This document shows, one piece after another, positions 27,284-36,504 of a DNA stretch of 64,000 nucleotides; positions within the stretch are counted from its first letter, which is position 1, and each line of letters begins with the position of its first letter. The DNA comes from Bacteroidia bacterium (lineage in GTDB: Bacteria > Bacteroidota > Bacteroidia > Chitinophagales > Chitinophagaceae): the NCBI GenBank assembly GCA_030426665.1, contig JAUHYD010000007.1:179823-243822 (forward strand), written 5' to 3'. Under the pieces are notes generated by a model, which was given only the letters and a program-made list of their open reading frames with translations, was not told the DNA's origin and made no database searches. Both the position numbers and the translations under genes were made by a program.

Positions 27284-28376
27284 GTGAACTTCCGGGAATT
27301 ATAACTTTGAATGTTGTTCCTTCATTTACCTTTGACTGTACATCAATAGTGCCATTTAGCTTCGCCAATGCATCTTTAACATTGTACAAACCGAGTCCGG
27401 AACCATTTTCCTCTGAAGTAGCACGATAAAACATTGTAAATATCTTATCAATATGACTCTCTTCAATACCAATTCCATTATCTGAAACGCTGATTTCTGC
27501 TTTATTGTCCTTTACATCTATCACAACATCCACCCACTTGTCTTCTGTATTCTTTCTTTGGTAGTTGAATGCATTTGACATCAGATTATTCAAGATCACT
27601 TTAATTGAAATTTCATCGGAAGAAAAGGGGCCTTGTTGATTTACCTTGGCAGTATACCGAATATTATTATTTCTTCCTGTTATCTGGAAAAGTGCGGCAA
27701 TATCTGAAAGCAAGACATTGAAATCAATTTCTGAAAATTGTAACACTCCCCTTTTTATCTTGTAATACTCGTGCGTATTCTTAATATACTCGTCCAGTTT
27801 CCTTACCGACTCAGACATCATGCCCAGCAATTCATGTATCTCTCCTAAATCGTCAATACCCTCAGCAAGTTCGAGCGCACCAATAATACTTAACAAAGGC
27901 CCACGAACATCGTGCGTAATGCTATAAGCAAATTTACCCAACTCATCATAAGCCGACTGAAGCTCTATATTTCTAAGGGCAAGCATAGAGTTTGTCAGGA
28001 AAAACTTGTTGGCTTCTTCGATAGCCGACTTAACATCATTGTCGGTCCAAGGCTTTTTAATATATCTGAATATGTGACCTCTATTAACAGCATCTATAAC
28101 AGATTCGATATCGGTGTATCCTGTAATTAAGATACGAACGGGTGCCGGGTAATCAACCCTTATTTCTTCAAAAAACTGGACACCTGTTTTATCTGGCATT
28201 CTTTGATCACACAAAATAACGCTGATACCGTGGTTTTCTTTGAGCACTTGAGTTGCTTCATCAGCACTTATTGCCAAATACACAGTATAGTCAAAACGAA
28301 AAGTTGCCTTAAACCCATTAAGGTTATTTCGTTCGTCATCAATGTAAAGAATCTTTATTTTGTCTCCGTTTGCCAA
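27270..28376 (-). CDS. Receiver-histidine kinase hybrid (REC-HK)
   Basis: 368 residues. An N-terminal receiver (10-125: LYIDDERNN, Asp in LCDQRMPDKTGV, Lys in IKKPW) precedes a short linker, a DHp helix with the acceptor in AYSITHDVRGPLLS, and an ATPase domain (NNLMSNAFNYQRKN, VSDNGIGIEES, GSGLGLYNVKDAL). No membrane segment, so it is a cytoplasmic relay kinase driven by its receiver. It starts 5 bases after the 7TM-DISM kinase stop. Its receiver closely resembles the stand-alone receiver at 33617, suggesting a duplication. Confidence 0.92.
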   Translation of the reverse strand: MANGDKIKILYIDDERNNLNGFKATFRFDYTVYLAISADEATQVLKENHGISVILCDQRMPDKTGVQFFEEIRVDYPAPVRILITGYTDIESVIDAVNRGHIFRYIKKPWTDNDVKSAIEEANKFFLTNSMLALRNIELQSAYDELGKFAYSITHDVRGPLLSIIGALELAEGIDDLGEIHELLGMMSESVRKLDEYIKNTHEYYKIKRGVLQFSEIDFNVLLSDIAALFQITGRNNNIRYTAKVNQQGPFSSDEISIKVILNNLMSNAFNYQRKNTEDKWVDVVIDVKDNKAEISVSDNGIGIEESHIDKIFTMFYRATSEENGSGLGLYNVKDALAKLNGTIDVQSKVNEGTTFKVIIPGSSHGTK

Positions 28377-28381
28377 CAGCC

Positions 28382-30517
28382 TTAATTTTGAATCAATGGT
28401 AATTTAATAATAAAATCCGTTCCTTCTCCTAATTCTGAAACAATATTTATTTTGCCATTGTGTTTATTTATAGTATTATATGTGATAGACATGCCCAGTC
28501 CCGTGCCCTCACCTACATCTTTGGTAGTAAAAAATGGCTCAAATAGTCTCTTTTTTGTGTTTTCATCCATACCTATTCCATTGTCGCCAATTGAGATGCA
28601 AAGATAGTCTTCCTCCAGCCAGGTTTTAATAGAAATAACGCCACCCTCTTTATCTCCGAATTTCTTTTTTATCGCATAAACCGCGTTTGATATAATATTC
28701 AAAAAAACCTGATTAAGTTTCCCCGGATAACATTCTATTGTTGAAATATTGCCATAATCTTTATCAACACGTATGTTATTGTTGAGGAGATTATTGCTGA
28801 TAACCAAGGTAGAATCTAACCCTTCATTAATATCAGCCTTTTTTAAGTCATCTTCATCTAACCGTGAAAAAATCCTAAGCCCTTTTACAATCTCTGCGGT
28901 ACGGCCGGCGCCTTCATTAATTCCTGCTAGTAATTGATCAATTTCCTCCTTTAAGTAATCATAATCTATCTCTTCTAAATACTCCTTTACCTTCTGTTGC
29001 TTTTCTTCGATAGTTGCTGAACTAACTGAGATTTTTTCTAATTCTGATATGGCATCGACCAGAATTAGTACATCTCTTCCAAGCGGCTTAACATTTGATG
29101 TTACAAAGTTTATCGGATTATTTATTTCGTGAGCAATGCCCGCGGTGAGTTGACCCAAAGATGCCATTTTTTCTGATTCTACGAGTTGTGCTTCTGCTTC
29201 CTTCAAGTCGTTAATTGCGACATTTAATTCTTCATTCGATTGCTTCAGTTCAATGGTCCGTTCGTTGACTTTTTGCTCCAACATTAAATTTTGCTCACGT
29301 ATGAGCCGTTCGTTTTCCTGCAAAGCCAGCAGTTCATTTGCTTGAGACTGCTCTCTTTCTTTCCTGTAAATATTAATTTTATCAGCAAGAGCAAACGACA
29401 GCAACGCCACTTCAAGACCGGAACCTATAAGGATTGCATTGCTGGTAAAATTGTTATAAGGTAATACTCCGGCATCTTTCAATATGTAAATAACTACCCC
29501 GGACAGAAAAAACGACCAGGAAATGCTGAAGTATAATGCCGGGCGATACCCTGCCCTATAAATGCCGATGGCGGCGGTCATAATTGTAATGGATACAAGG
29601 CTGGCGTTACCTTGCAGCAACTGCTGTGCCACCACGTACTTCCCGGTCAGGTTAATAATAATACCTATCAGATATATAACAAGCACCCCCCAAAGAATCT
29701 TATAAATAGTCGGTTTGCTTTTTCTTACGTTGAGGAAATTAAAGACAAAAAATATTGAAAATATGCCCGAAAGTGCCAATGAAATATTTGTCATTTGAGC
29801 GGTGATATAAATATTTTCGGACCAGAGAAACTTGGATGCATACCCTTTGAGACAAGCTTGAGCAAGGCCCACAGTAAGTATATACATCACATAGTAGAGA
29901 TAGCTTTTATCTCTCACAGTAAAGTAGATAAATATATTATAAAAAAACATCACACATATTATACCGAGGTAAATACCAAAGAACAGCTGATCCTTATTTA
30001 CTTCGTCTAAAATTTCTGAAACAGAGCCTGCGGTCATAGGCAATTCGACAACATTATTGCTGGCAACCTTCAAATAGTAAATTGCTGTAGAGTCAAACGG
30101 CAGGTGTATTCTAAAAATCGGATATTGGGAGTTAACCAATTTATCTTTGTAAAAAATCTGGTCACCGTTATAATACGCCCGGTAACCACCCATAACCGGT
30201 TCATATAGTACAGCCAATTTCAGAATTCCATTGTGCACCTTAAATAGAATATCATCAATGTGTTTTGCATTAGAAAACTCTATTTTAAACCAGTAAACGG
30301 AATTTGTAAGCCCATAATTCGAAACATCTGCCGACAGCGGCACAAAACTTTTGGCAGACGCTTCATCTAGGTTGGCAGTACCAGACTTATCTTCCCAAAC
30401 AGCTACGCTCTTGATAATATCATTTTCTGATTCCTTAGACATTGCCTTCACAGGCAAAAAAAGCACAGCGCAACAAATTATTGCCAGAAGAACTGTACCG
30501 ACTTTCTGTGTTCTCAT
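28382..30517 (-). CDS. 7TM-DISM membrane sensor histidine kinase
   Basis: 711 residues. Signal peptide, then an extracytoplasmic 7TMR-DISMED2-type sensor domain (about 35-175, often considered carbohydrate- or small-molecule-binding), seven membrane helices (about 180-380), a coiled coil (about 385-455) and a kinase core. The acceptor is in LTAGIAHEINNPINF; the ATPase boxes are NIISNAVYAIKKK, IGDNGIGMDE and GTGLGMSITYNT. It shares one base with the acyltransferase-like gene upstream (TAATG), pointing to coupled translation. It is the only gene of the cluster with an outside-facing sensor and so is the likely receptor of the system. Confidence 0.93.
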   Translation of the reverse strand: MRTQKVGTVLLAIICCAVLFLPVKAMSKESENDIIKSVAVWEDKSGTANLDEASAKSFVPLSADVSNYGLTNSVYWFKIEFSNAKHIDDILFKVHNGILKLAVLYEPVMGGYRAYYNGDQIFYKDKLVNSQYPIFRIHLPFDSTAIYYLKVASNNVVELPMTAGSVSEILDEVNKDQLFFGIYLGIICVMFFYNIFIYFTVRDKSYLYYVMYILTVGLAQACLKGYASKFLWSENIYITAQMTNISLALSGIFSIFFVFNFLNVRKSKPTIYKILWGVLVIYLIGIIINLTGKYVVAQQLLQGNASLVSITIMTAAIGIYRAGYRPALYFSISWSFFLSGVVIYILKDAGVLPYNNFTSNAILIGSGLEVALLSFALADKINIYRKEREQSQANELLALQENERLIREQNLMLEQKVNERTIELKQSNEELNVAINDLKEAEAQLVESEKMASLGQLTAGIAHEINNPINFVTSNVKPLGRDVLILVDAISELEKISVSSATIEEKQQKVKEYLEEIDYDYLKEEIDQLLAGINEGAGRTAEIVKGLRIFSRLDEDDLKKADINEGLDSTLVISNNLLNNNIRVDKDYGNISTIECYPGKLNQVFLNIISNAVYAIKKKFGDKEGGVISIKTWLEEDYLCISIGDNGIGMDENTKKRLFEPFFTTKDVGEGTGLGMSITYNTINKHNGKINIVSELGEGTDFIIKLPLIQN

Positions 30518-31209
30518 TATTGTGTCTTTAACGATAATCTGTAATCTATAGTAACCTCCCCCTTTTGACCGAAGACTTTAGAAACTAAATCCGGATTATT
30601 CATGATACTAAAAATGTGTTCCCTGTCTTTTTCGCTCGCATGACTCATCTTTTCCAAGTCATTGATGACCATAGCCGTCGCTACCAAATCCAATTTGGGA
30701 TAATTGAAAAATCCGTCTTTACCAAGATAGGTCTCAATTGTAAACCCAGCATTCAAACACATATCTACCGTTACCGGTGCTGCCAGCGCAAACAAGGAAT
30801 CAACCTTCAGATGAAACGCCAACGCAATTGCTGACCGCAAAAGAAAAAAACTATATCCATATCCTGCAATTTCTCTTGCATTCCACAAGCCACAGGCCTC
30901 CGCAATCTTTTTGTCTTTAACCTTGCTAATTACTTCATATATCTTTTCATCTACCTGACCAACGGCATGCACAATAGGCAAGGGTAATATTTCATCAGAA
31001 ATCTGCACCCTAACCCCTCCCAATGCTCTCCCATCGTCCGGAGACTCTGCGATAATTACGTACGTATTTTCATGCGTCACCCATTTTGCTGTGTTAGATG
31101 TAATCATACCAATGCCATATGCTTCCAGAACCATCCTGTGCCCTTCAAGGAACTTATAACATGACGCTTCATCGTCAACTGCCCGGAATGCTCTGAAAAC
31201 TACCGTCAT
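30517..31209 (-). CDS. GNAT/LuxI-FeeM-like acyltransferase fold protein, putative
   Basis: 230 residues, single domain. The pattern resembles the acyl-CoA N-acyltransferase fold used by GNATs, LuxI-type autoinducer synthases and N-acyl amino acid synthases: FRAFRAVDDEASCYKFLEGH at the start, IIAESPDDGRALGGVRVQIS as the central beta hairpin, CGLWNAREIAGYGYSFFLLR as the acyl-CoA-binding region, and a later FALAAPVTVDMCLNAGF. No catalytic residues can be assigned with certainty. It lies 5 bases after the ThiF-nitroreductase gene and overlaps the sensor kinase by one base, which strongly suggests a shared role. The family call is by pattern only. Confidence 0.6.
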   Translation of the reverse strand: MTVVFRAFRAVDDEASCYKFLEGHRMVLEAYGIGMITSNTAKWVTHENTYVIIAESPDDGRALGGVRVQISDEILPLPIVHAVGQVDEKIYEVISKVKDKKIAEACGLWNAREIAGYGYSFFLLRSAIALAFHLKVDSLFALAAPVTVDMCLNAGFTIETYLGKDGFFNYPKLDLVATAMVINDLEKMSHASEKDREHIFSIMNNPDLVSKVFGQKGEVTIDYRLSLKTQ

Positions 31210-31214
31210 TACAC

Positions 31215-33521
31215 TTACTGTTTTGAGTAATAAACATCTTCCACGTTTAACCTAATCGACTTTACAGCAGGCTCTTCAGCTCTAAAAAGCCGAAATAGAA
31301 AAAGGGGCTCTTCGGAACTTGAAGTTAAGGCAAATAAATTAATGAATTTTTCGCGTAATATCTCAAACTCAGCTGTCACATTTTCCGGCATACCAACCGC
31401 ATTACCGTGCTTTATTCTGGCAAAGTGAAAAACTGAAGCTAAAAAAGGTTGCATTGAAAGCCCATGTTTGGTTGCCGTTAACCAGGCACGTTCCGCAGCA
31501 CGTCCCACCGAAATGAAATTATCCTTATCGAAACTGTGACCCGAAATAAGACAAACAGCCGAAGAAGTTGCCACAAGATCTCTGGTCATATTTTCTAAAG
31601 CTGCACCCTTTCCCCAATCGCTCACCAATGCGATTGCACGAGGGTCTTTAATTACTTGAAATCCAACAATATCTTTTGGTTTGAGATCAAGTGTCCTGAT
31701 ATCAAGTCCGTCTCTTGTTTGCTCTGCGCTCTCTGCGTCCCAGCGAATCTCCCTATCAAATAAATCGCTATGTCCGTCAGGTATAAACATCCGCAATTTC
31801 TCAGACTTTCCGGCAATATCTGCAACTGCGTTGATAGATTCACTATCCTCAAGTATTTTGATAGACGCAACACCAGAAAGCTCTATTGACTTTCTGATAT
31901 CATCGATCACCTCCGCAGCAATCTTTGACCCGTCTCCGGGTTTACGATTTGTGTGTCGGGAATTGATGTAGGCAACCAGGCTGTCTTTCTGAACATCCGG
32001 TGCACTGCGAACTATAACTGATGCCACTAGCCTATTCTCCCTGAGGTTGGCTAAAGGGAAAAGCTCAATTTCCAATTCCAACTTCAACTCGCTTGCTTTA
32101 AGCGACATGTTTTCCAGCACGGTCCCCATTGACATCATTGTCACCATTCCATTGAAATTGGCAAAAGCAGCTGAACGAATCGGGTCGTCAAAAAGCAATA
32201 GCCGCCCTTCTTTGTTATACCATTTCCAGGGCTGATTATTGCCGGCAGAAGGCGCCTGTATCGCAACTTCTATCAGTTTTGCCAGCAACTCCTCGTCTTT
32301 AACAATATTAGAATCATCTTTCGATTTTAATTGCGCCGCCATTTCAGCCATCTCTTCCAACTGCAGAGGTTGGGCATCATAAACAACCTGCGCATGCTCA
32401 GGGCGAGCATCTGTTATCAATTCATCGAGATCGATAAAAAACCGACCGGAAACGTGCAGTTGGCCTAAAAGCACCTTCCTACAAACATCCGCGGTTATAC
32501 CTCCGCCCATGGTTACTGCACTTGCCAGCTGAGGCCAGGTCGATATTGACTGCCCCACTTCAACCGCAGACGCTTTAAGTCTGGGTGACATGGTATCTAT
32601 TCCAACAATAGGCAAGATATAAGGCAACTTCTCCTCATTGGTTTTTAGGTTTTTGACATTGGATATATCAAGATGCTCTACCAATCCATGCAGAATAGGC
32701 CTTTCGGGTTCCAAGTCGAATCGCTCGATATCAATCGTGGCTCTGTCACTCGCCTCCATCAACACAGGAATATTATACTTTTTCGCTGCTATTCTGCATT
32801 TAATTTTTACGTCTACGCCATCACACTCATCTATTAATACATCAAGCTTACCATTATCTAACAAAAAGCTGTCAAGGTTATCATCAGTTATGCCATCATT
32901 AAACAAAGTAACTTTAAGGAAAGGGTCAATTTCTGCAATTTCTCGTGCCACAAGAACTGTTTTCAATAATCCCATGTTGTGAACACCGCTTCTCAATCGA
33001 TTAAGGTTTGTAATCTCTAAATCATCAAAATCTGCGATTCTTAACTCCCCGAAAGTACGCTCCATAGCCATTGTCAAAGAAACAGACTGCCCAACCGATA
33101 GGCCGATTACGCCTACTCTTTTTGTAGACAAAACCTTTTCTTCTTCATCGGTGATCTTATAGTTGTTTCTGTTTGTCCTTAAAAACACAAATTCTTCTTC
33201 GTCCAACAAATGCACAACGTTGTCATTCCACGGATAATAAACCCAAACACCATATGCCCGCATTTCAATTCCACCAAGGTGCTCGAGTGTTTTTAATTTT
33301 ATTTCTTCCTTAGATAAAGTAACAGAAGGATGAAAAGCTTTCACCAATTCTTTCATCTGCGCCTCCATTGTATCATACACTCTCAATCCTGGTACGCGCT
33401 CCAGAAGCGATTCAAAAGCTATTTTGTCTTCGCTATTATTGAGCCTGAATACACGCGGTCTGTAAACTTTTGATTCCGCTTCAACTATTTTTAATTTATC
33501 ATCAATATAATTTGTTAACAT
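31215..33521 (-). CDS. ThiF (E1-like) - nitroreductase fusion, Rv1355c family
   Basis: 768 residues. Residues about 130-370 form an E1/ThiF/MoeB-type adenylating domain: nucleotide loop GVIGLSVGQS (137-146), the DFDDLEITNLNRLR block with the conserved Asp and Arg, and DECDGVDVKIKCR. I see no CXXC zinc pairs or obvious catalytic cysteine. Residues about 400-720 are nitroreductase-like, with IQAPSAGNNQPWKWY (FMN-binding start) and SRHTNRKPGDGS. The two-domain layout matches proteins named after mycobacterial Rv1355c, whose reaction is not established. First gene of a tight five-gene operon with an acyltransferase-like protein and signalling proteins. Confidence 0.8.
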   Translation of the reverse strand: MLTNYIDDKLKIVEAESKVYRPRVFRLNNSEDKIAFESLLERVPGLRVYDTMEAQMKELVKAFHPSVTLSKEEIKLKTLEHLGGIEMRAYGVWVYYPWNDNVVHLLDEEEFVFLRTNRNNYKITDEEEKVLSTKRVGVIGLSVGQSVSLTMAMERTFGELRIADFDDLEITNLNRLRSGVHNMGLLKTVLVAREIAEIDPFLKVTLFNDGITDDNLDSFLLDNGKLDVLIDECDGVDVKIKCRIAAKKYNIPVLMEASDRATIDIERFDLEPERPILHGLVEHLDISNVKNLKTNEEKLPYILPIVGIDTMSPRLKASAVEVGQSISTWPQLASAVTMGGGITADVCRKVLLGQLHVSGRFFIDLDELITDARPEHAQVVYDAQPLQLEEMAEMAAQLKSKDDSNIVKDEELLAKLIEVAIQAPSAGNNQPWKWYNKEGRLLLFDDPIRSAAFANFNGMVTMMSMGTVLENMSLKASELKLELEIELFPLANLRENRLVASVIVRSAPDVQKDSLVAYINSRHTNRKPGDGSKIAAEVIDDIRKSIELSGVASIKILEDSESINAVADIAGKSEKLRMFIPDGHSDLFDREIRWDAESAEQTRDGLDIRTLDLKPKDIVGFQVIKDPRAIALVSDWGKGAALENMTRDLVATSSAVCLISGHSFDKDNFISVGRAAERAWLTATKHGLSMQPFLASVFHFARIKHGNAVGMPENVTAEFEILREKFINLFALTSSSEEPLFLFRLFRAEEPAVKSIRLNVEDVYYSKQ

Positions 33522-33616
33522 CAGTAAACATTTTATTATTAAACGAAATAGATTTATTATTTTTACAAAATATTAAGGGTCAGGCAGCCTCTTTGTTGCG
33601 CATTAATTTATCCTGA

Positions 33617-34081
33617 ATGGCCGATCAAAAAATCACAATATTGTACGTCGACGACGAAAAAAACAATCTCGTCTCATTTAAAGCTGTTTTTCGGATTAAA
33701 TATAATGTACTTACTGCTATTAGTGGAGCAGAAGCAATAGAGATTTTAAGAAACAATGTAATAAATATTATCATAACTGACCAACGGATGCCCAATATGA
33801 CCGGCGTAGAGTTCCTGGAGTCAATATTAGAAGAGTTTCCCGACCCGATAAGAATACTCCTAACCGGTTATGCGGATATGACGGCAGTTGTAGACGCTGT
33901 TAATAAAGGTAAAATATTTCATTATCTTTCGAAACCCTGGAATGAAGATGAACTTGACCTCACAATAAATAGAGCGTACGACATTTACCGTCAGAAAATG
34001 GAGGAAAGAGAAATGAACAGCAAACTCAGCCTGACAAACGAACAGCTGGAGTTTCTGCTCAGACAGAAGTTACTGTCATAG
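33617..34081 (+). CDS. Stand-alone response regulator with C-terminal coiled coil
   Basis: 154 residues. Receiver domain with LYVDDEKNN, phospho-acceptor in ITDQRMPNMTGV, LLTGYAD and the Lys in LSKPW, followed by a 30-residue charged helical tail (QKMEEREMNSKLSLTNEQLE). No output domain. It is divergent from the ThiF-nitroreductase operon across 95 bases and is a close relative of the receiver in the hybrid kinase at 27270. It overlaps the convergent NlpC/P60 gene by 6 bases. Confidence 0.9.
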   Translation: MADQKITILYVDDEKNNLVSFKAVFRIKYNVLTAISGAEAIEILRNNVINIIITDQRMPNMTGVEFLESILEEFPDPIRILLTGYADMTAVVDAVNKGKIFHYLSKPWNEDELDLTINRAYDIYRQKMEEREMNSKLSLTNEQLEFLLRQKLLS

Positions 34082-34804
34082 TTTGGTACTCTTAATTTTT
34101 TTTGAAACTTTTCCGATGACGGCGTAACGCTTATGCCAGTAACTATTATCCAAACAACTTATCGTGACGCCGTGGGACGTGGAAGCATGAATAAAGTAGT
34201 TGTTTGCAAGATAAACACCTACATGACTAATGCGTTTATTTCTGGTTCTGAAAAAAATCAAATCACCCTCTTCTGCAGCATCGGTCTGCTTCACTCGCTT
34301 GCAATGGCGATATTGCTCAAACGCTGTACGTGTAATTTCTAAACCGTAAACTTCATCATACAATTTCTTCGAAAATGCTGAGCAGTCAATTCCAGATTCG
34401 TCCTGACCACCCAATCTGTAATTGGTACCATACCACTTATCAATGAACTTGAACAGTTCGAAATTACTGATTTTCTCACACTCAAGGCCTATCATCTCTG
34501 CATACTTCAGACATACCATATCATCCGAAGACAAGTTGAACATGCCCTTATTTTCGGTCTTAGATACCTCAATAGACAATTCGGGATGATCAACAAATAC
34601 CGGGTTTTCTGTTGGTTCGATGGCATTTGCAGTTGCACTGCTTTTATTGTGGCCATTCAGGTAAATTCCGTTAATGAACCTGGGATGCCTGTAACTCGTA
34701 ACATAAGATACACCAGCTTGCTTTCCGACTTTACAACCGGCAAGACCGGTAATAAGTAGCAAGCAAGCCGTAGTAAAAGTATATGTTGACTTAAGAATCG
34801 GCAT
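34076..34804 (-). CDS. NlpC/P60 (C40) peptidase lipoprotein
   Basis: 242 residues. A lipoprotein signal ends in ITGLAGC (Cys24). The C-terminal 120 residues are a C40 cysteine peptidase domain with catalytic Cys141 in GIDCSAF, His194 in ISHVGVYL and His206 in YFIHASTS. Such enzymes cut peptidoglycan cross-link peptides at the gamma-D-Glu-diamino acid bond. About 80 residues between lipobox and catalytic domain have no recognised fold. It acts at the periplasmic side of the envelope. Confidence 0.92.
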   Translation of the reverse strand: MPILKSTYTFTTACLLLITGLAGCKVGKQAGVSYVTSYRHPRFINGIYLNGHNKSSATANAIEPTENPVFVDHPELSIEVSKTENKGMFNLSSDDMVCLKYAEMIGLECEKISNFELFKFIDKWYGTNYRLGGQDESGIDCSAFSKKLYDEVYGLEITRTAFEQYRHCKRVKQTDAAEEGDLIFFRTRNKRISHVGVYLANNYFIHASTSHGVTISCLDNSYWHKRYAVIGKVSKKIKSTKL

Positions 34805-34944
34805 CTGAAAATAATGCGCAAAAATAGCAGTTAGGTGCCGATATCACAAGAGTAAAACAAGGAAAATATTATTTAACTTCACATTTAAAGAAGTGTTTCT
34901 TGAAATAACGCTTGTAATTATATAGCAATCAACACTATATAAAT

Positions 34945-35355
34945 TTATAAACCATTGCTCATTTCCATAATTTTGTTGTACTCCTCCTCGGTAACTGCAG
35001 ATACTGACAGACGACCCTGACGCACCAACTGCATTTGTGAAAGTGACGGTTCAGACTTGATACGCGCCAGAGTTACCGGCACCTTAAGTGCCTTCACCGG
35101 TTTCAGGTCGACCACAACCCAATTAGCATCGTCAGTTGTAGGATCCTGGTAGGACTCTTTTACCACTTTCGCCACACCAACAACAGCCAGGCCTTCGTTA
35201 CTATGATAAAACAAAACGAGGTCTCCTTTGGCCATTGCTCTGAGGTTGTTCCTTGCTCCGTAATTTCTTACGCCGTCCCAGAAGGTCTTCTTGTCTTTAA
35301 CAAACTGATCCCAACTATACTTAAACGGTTCAGATTTTACCAACCAATAATTCAT
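34945..35355 (-). CDS. EVE domain protein
   Basis: 136 residues, a complete EVE domain (PUA-like fold): MNYWLVKSEPFKYSWDQF at the start, WDGVRNYGARNNLRAM, the GDLVLFYHSN strand and the ending RQGRLSVSAVTEEEY. EVE domains bind modified bases in nucleic acids; the target of stand-alone forms is not settled. It lies 12 bases downstream of metF on the same strand. Confidence 0.93.
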   Translation of the reverse strand: MNYWLVKSEPFKYSWDQFVKDKKTFWDGVRNYGARNNLRAMAKGDLVLFYHSNEGLAVVGVAKVVKESYQDPTTDDANWVVVDLKPVKALKVPVTLARIKSEPSLSQMQLVRQGRLSVSAVTEEEYNKIMEMSNGL

Positions 35356-35366
35356 TCAATTTAGTT

Positions 35367-36320
35367 TTAGAATAATTGTTTCAAAACATTGTAGACTACT
35401 TGCGGCTTGCCAAGCGTATAGAAATGTAACACTTTGACATTATTCTTCAGCAAATCGCGACACTGATGCAACAACCACTCTTCACCTACTTTCTCACATG
35501 CTTCCGGTGTTTTGGCTTTCATCATTTCTGAGTACAATTCTACGGGAACCTCTACGTTAAATACACGAGGTATGGTTGTCAACTGTCGCTGATTCGTAAG
35601 CGGTTTTAAACCAGGAATAATAGGTACATCGATATTGTTCTCTTTGCACTTTTCTACAAAATTGAAATAATGTTCATTCTTGTAGAACAATTGTGTGGTC
35701 ACATAATTTGCACCCAATTCAATTTTTCTTTTCAGGTAGTAGATATCTGTATCCATATTGGGTGACTCAAAATGTTTTTCAGGGTACCCGGCAATACCAA
35801 TACAAAAATCTGTCTTTGCTCCTTCGAGAATATCCTCTTCCATATACCTGCCATTGTTCAGAGAAACGATTTGTTTCACCAAGTCTTCGGCATATCGGTG
35901 CCCCTTCGGATGCGGGTTAAAAAATTTTTCGTTGGCAGCCGCATCACCTCTCAATGCTAAAACATTTTTGATACCCAGAAAGTCAAGGTCGATCAGGGCA
36001 TTCTCGGTTTCTTCTTTACTAAACCCGCCGCAAATAAGGTGGGGAATTGCCTCGACCTTGTATTTATTCATAAGGGCCGCACAAATCCCAACTGTTCCCG
36101 GTCTCTTACGAATCTCGACCCGTTCAAAGTTGCCATCTACGCGTTTTTTGAATACCTGCTCAGCACGATGATACGTCACGTTAATAAACGCAGGGTTAAA
36201 CTCCATAAGAGGGTCAAGGTGCTTATATGTCGACTCTATACTCTTTCCCTTTGTAGGTGGGAGTATCTCAAAAGAAATAATAGTTTCTTTTGCTTCAGCT
36301 ATCAGTTGTGTTACTTTCAT
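35367..36320 (-). CDS. metF: 5,10-methylenetetrahydrofolate reductase
   Basis: 317 residues from ATG 36320 (MKVTQLIAEA); a longer frame from 36347 adds nine residues unlike the family and is probably not used. FAD-dependent reduction of methylene-THF to methyl-THF for methionine synthesis. Visible are the catalytic glutamate in ISFEILPPTKG, FINVTYHRAEQ, VLALRGDA, CIGIAGYPEKHFESPN and TTQLFYKNEHYF, which are the NADH/FAD site landmarks. Followed closely by the EVE gene. Confidence 0.95.
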   Translation of the reverse strand: MKVTQLIAEAKETIISFEILPPTKGKSIESTYKHLDPLMEFNPAFINVTYHRAEQVFKKRVDGNFERVEIRKRPGTVGICAALMNKYKVEAIPHLICGGFSKEETENALIDLDFLGIKNVLALRGDAAANEKFFNPHPKGHRYAEDLVKQIVSLNNGRYMEEDILEGAKTDFCIGIAGYPEKHFESPNMDTDIYYLKRKIELGANYVTTQLFYKNEHYFNFVEKCKENNIDVPIIPGLKPLTNQRQLTTIPRVFNVEVPVELYSEMMKAKTPEACEKVGEEWLLHQCRDLLKNNVKVLHFYTLGKPQVVYNVLKQLF

Positions 36321-36504
36321 AATTTCAGATGGGCAAAAATATAACATAATAGGTAATTACCTACATCCAATCAACTAATCAAATAATCGGGACGCCGGTA
36401 AACGAGTTTTTGCACCGCGCTTTACAGGCCTCGAACAAGAAACTTTATACTACCACCAGTTTAGGAAATGCGCCAAGCCTTATTTTAAAAGGATTTCGGG
36501 AAAG

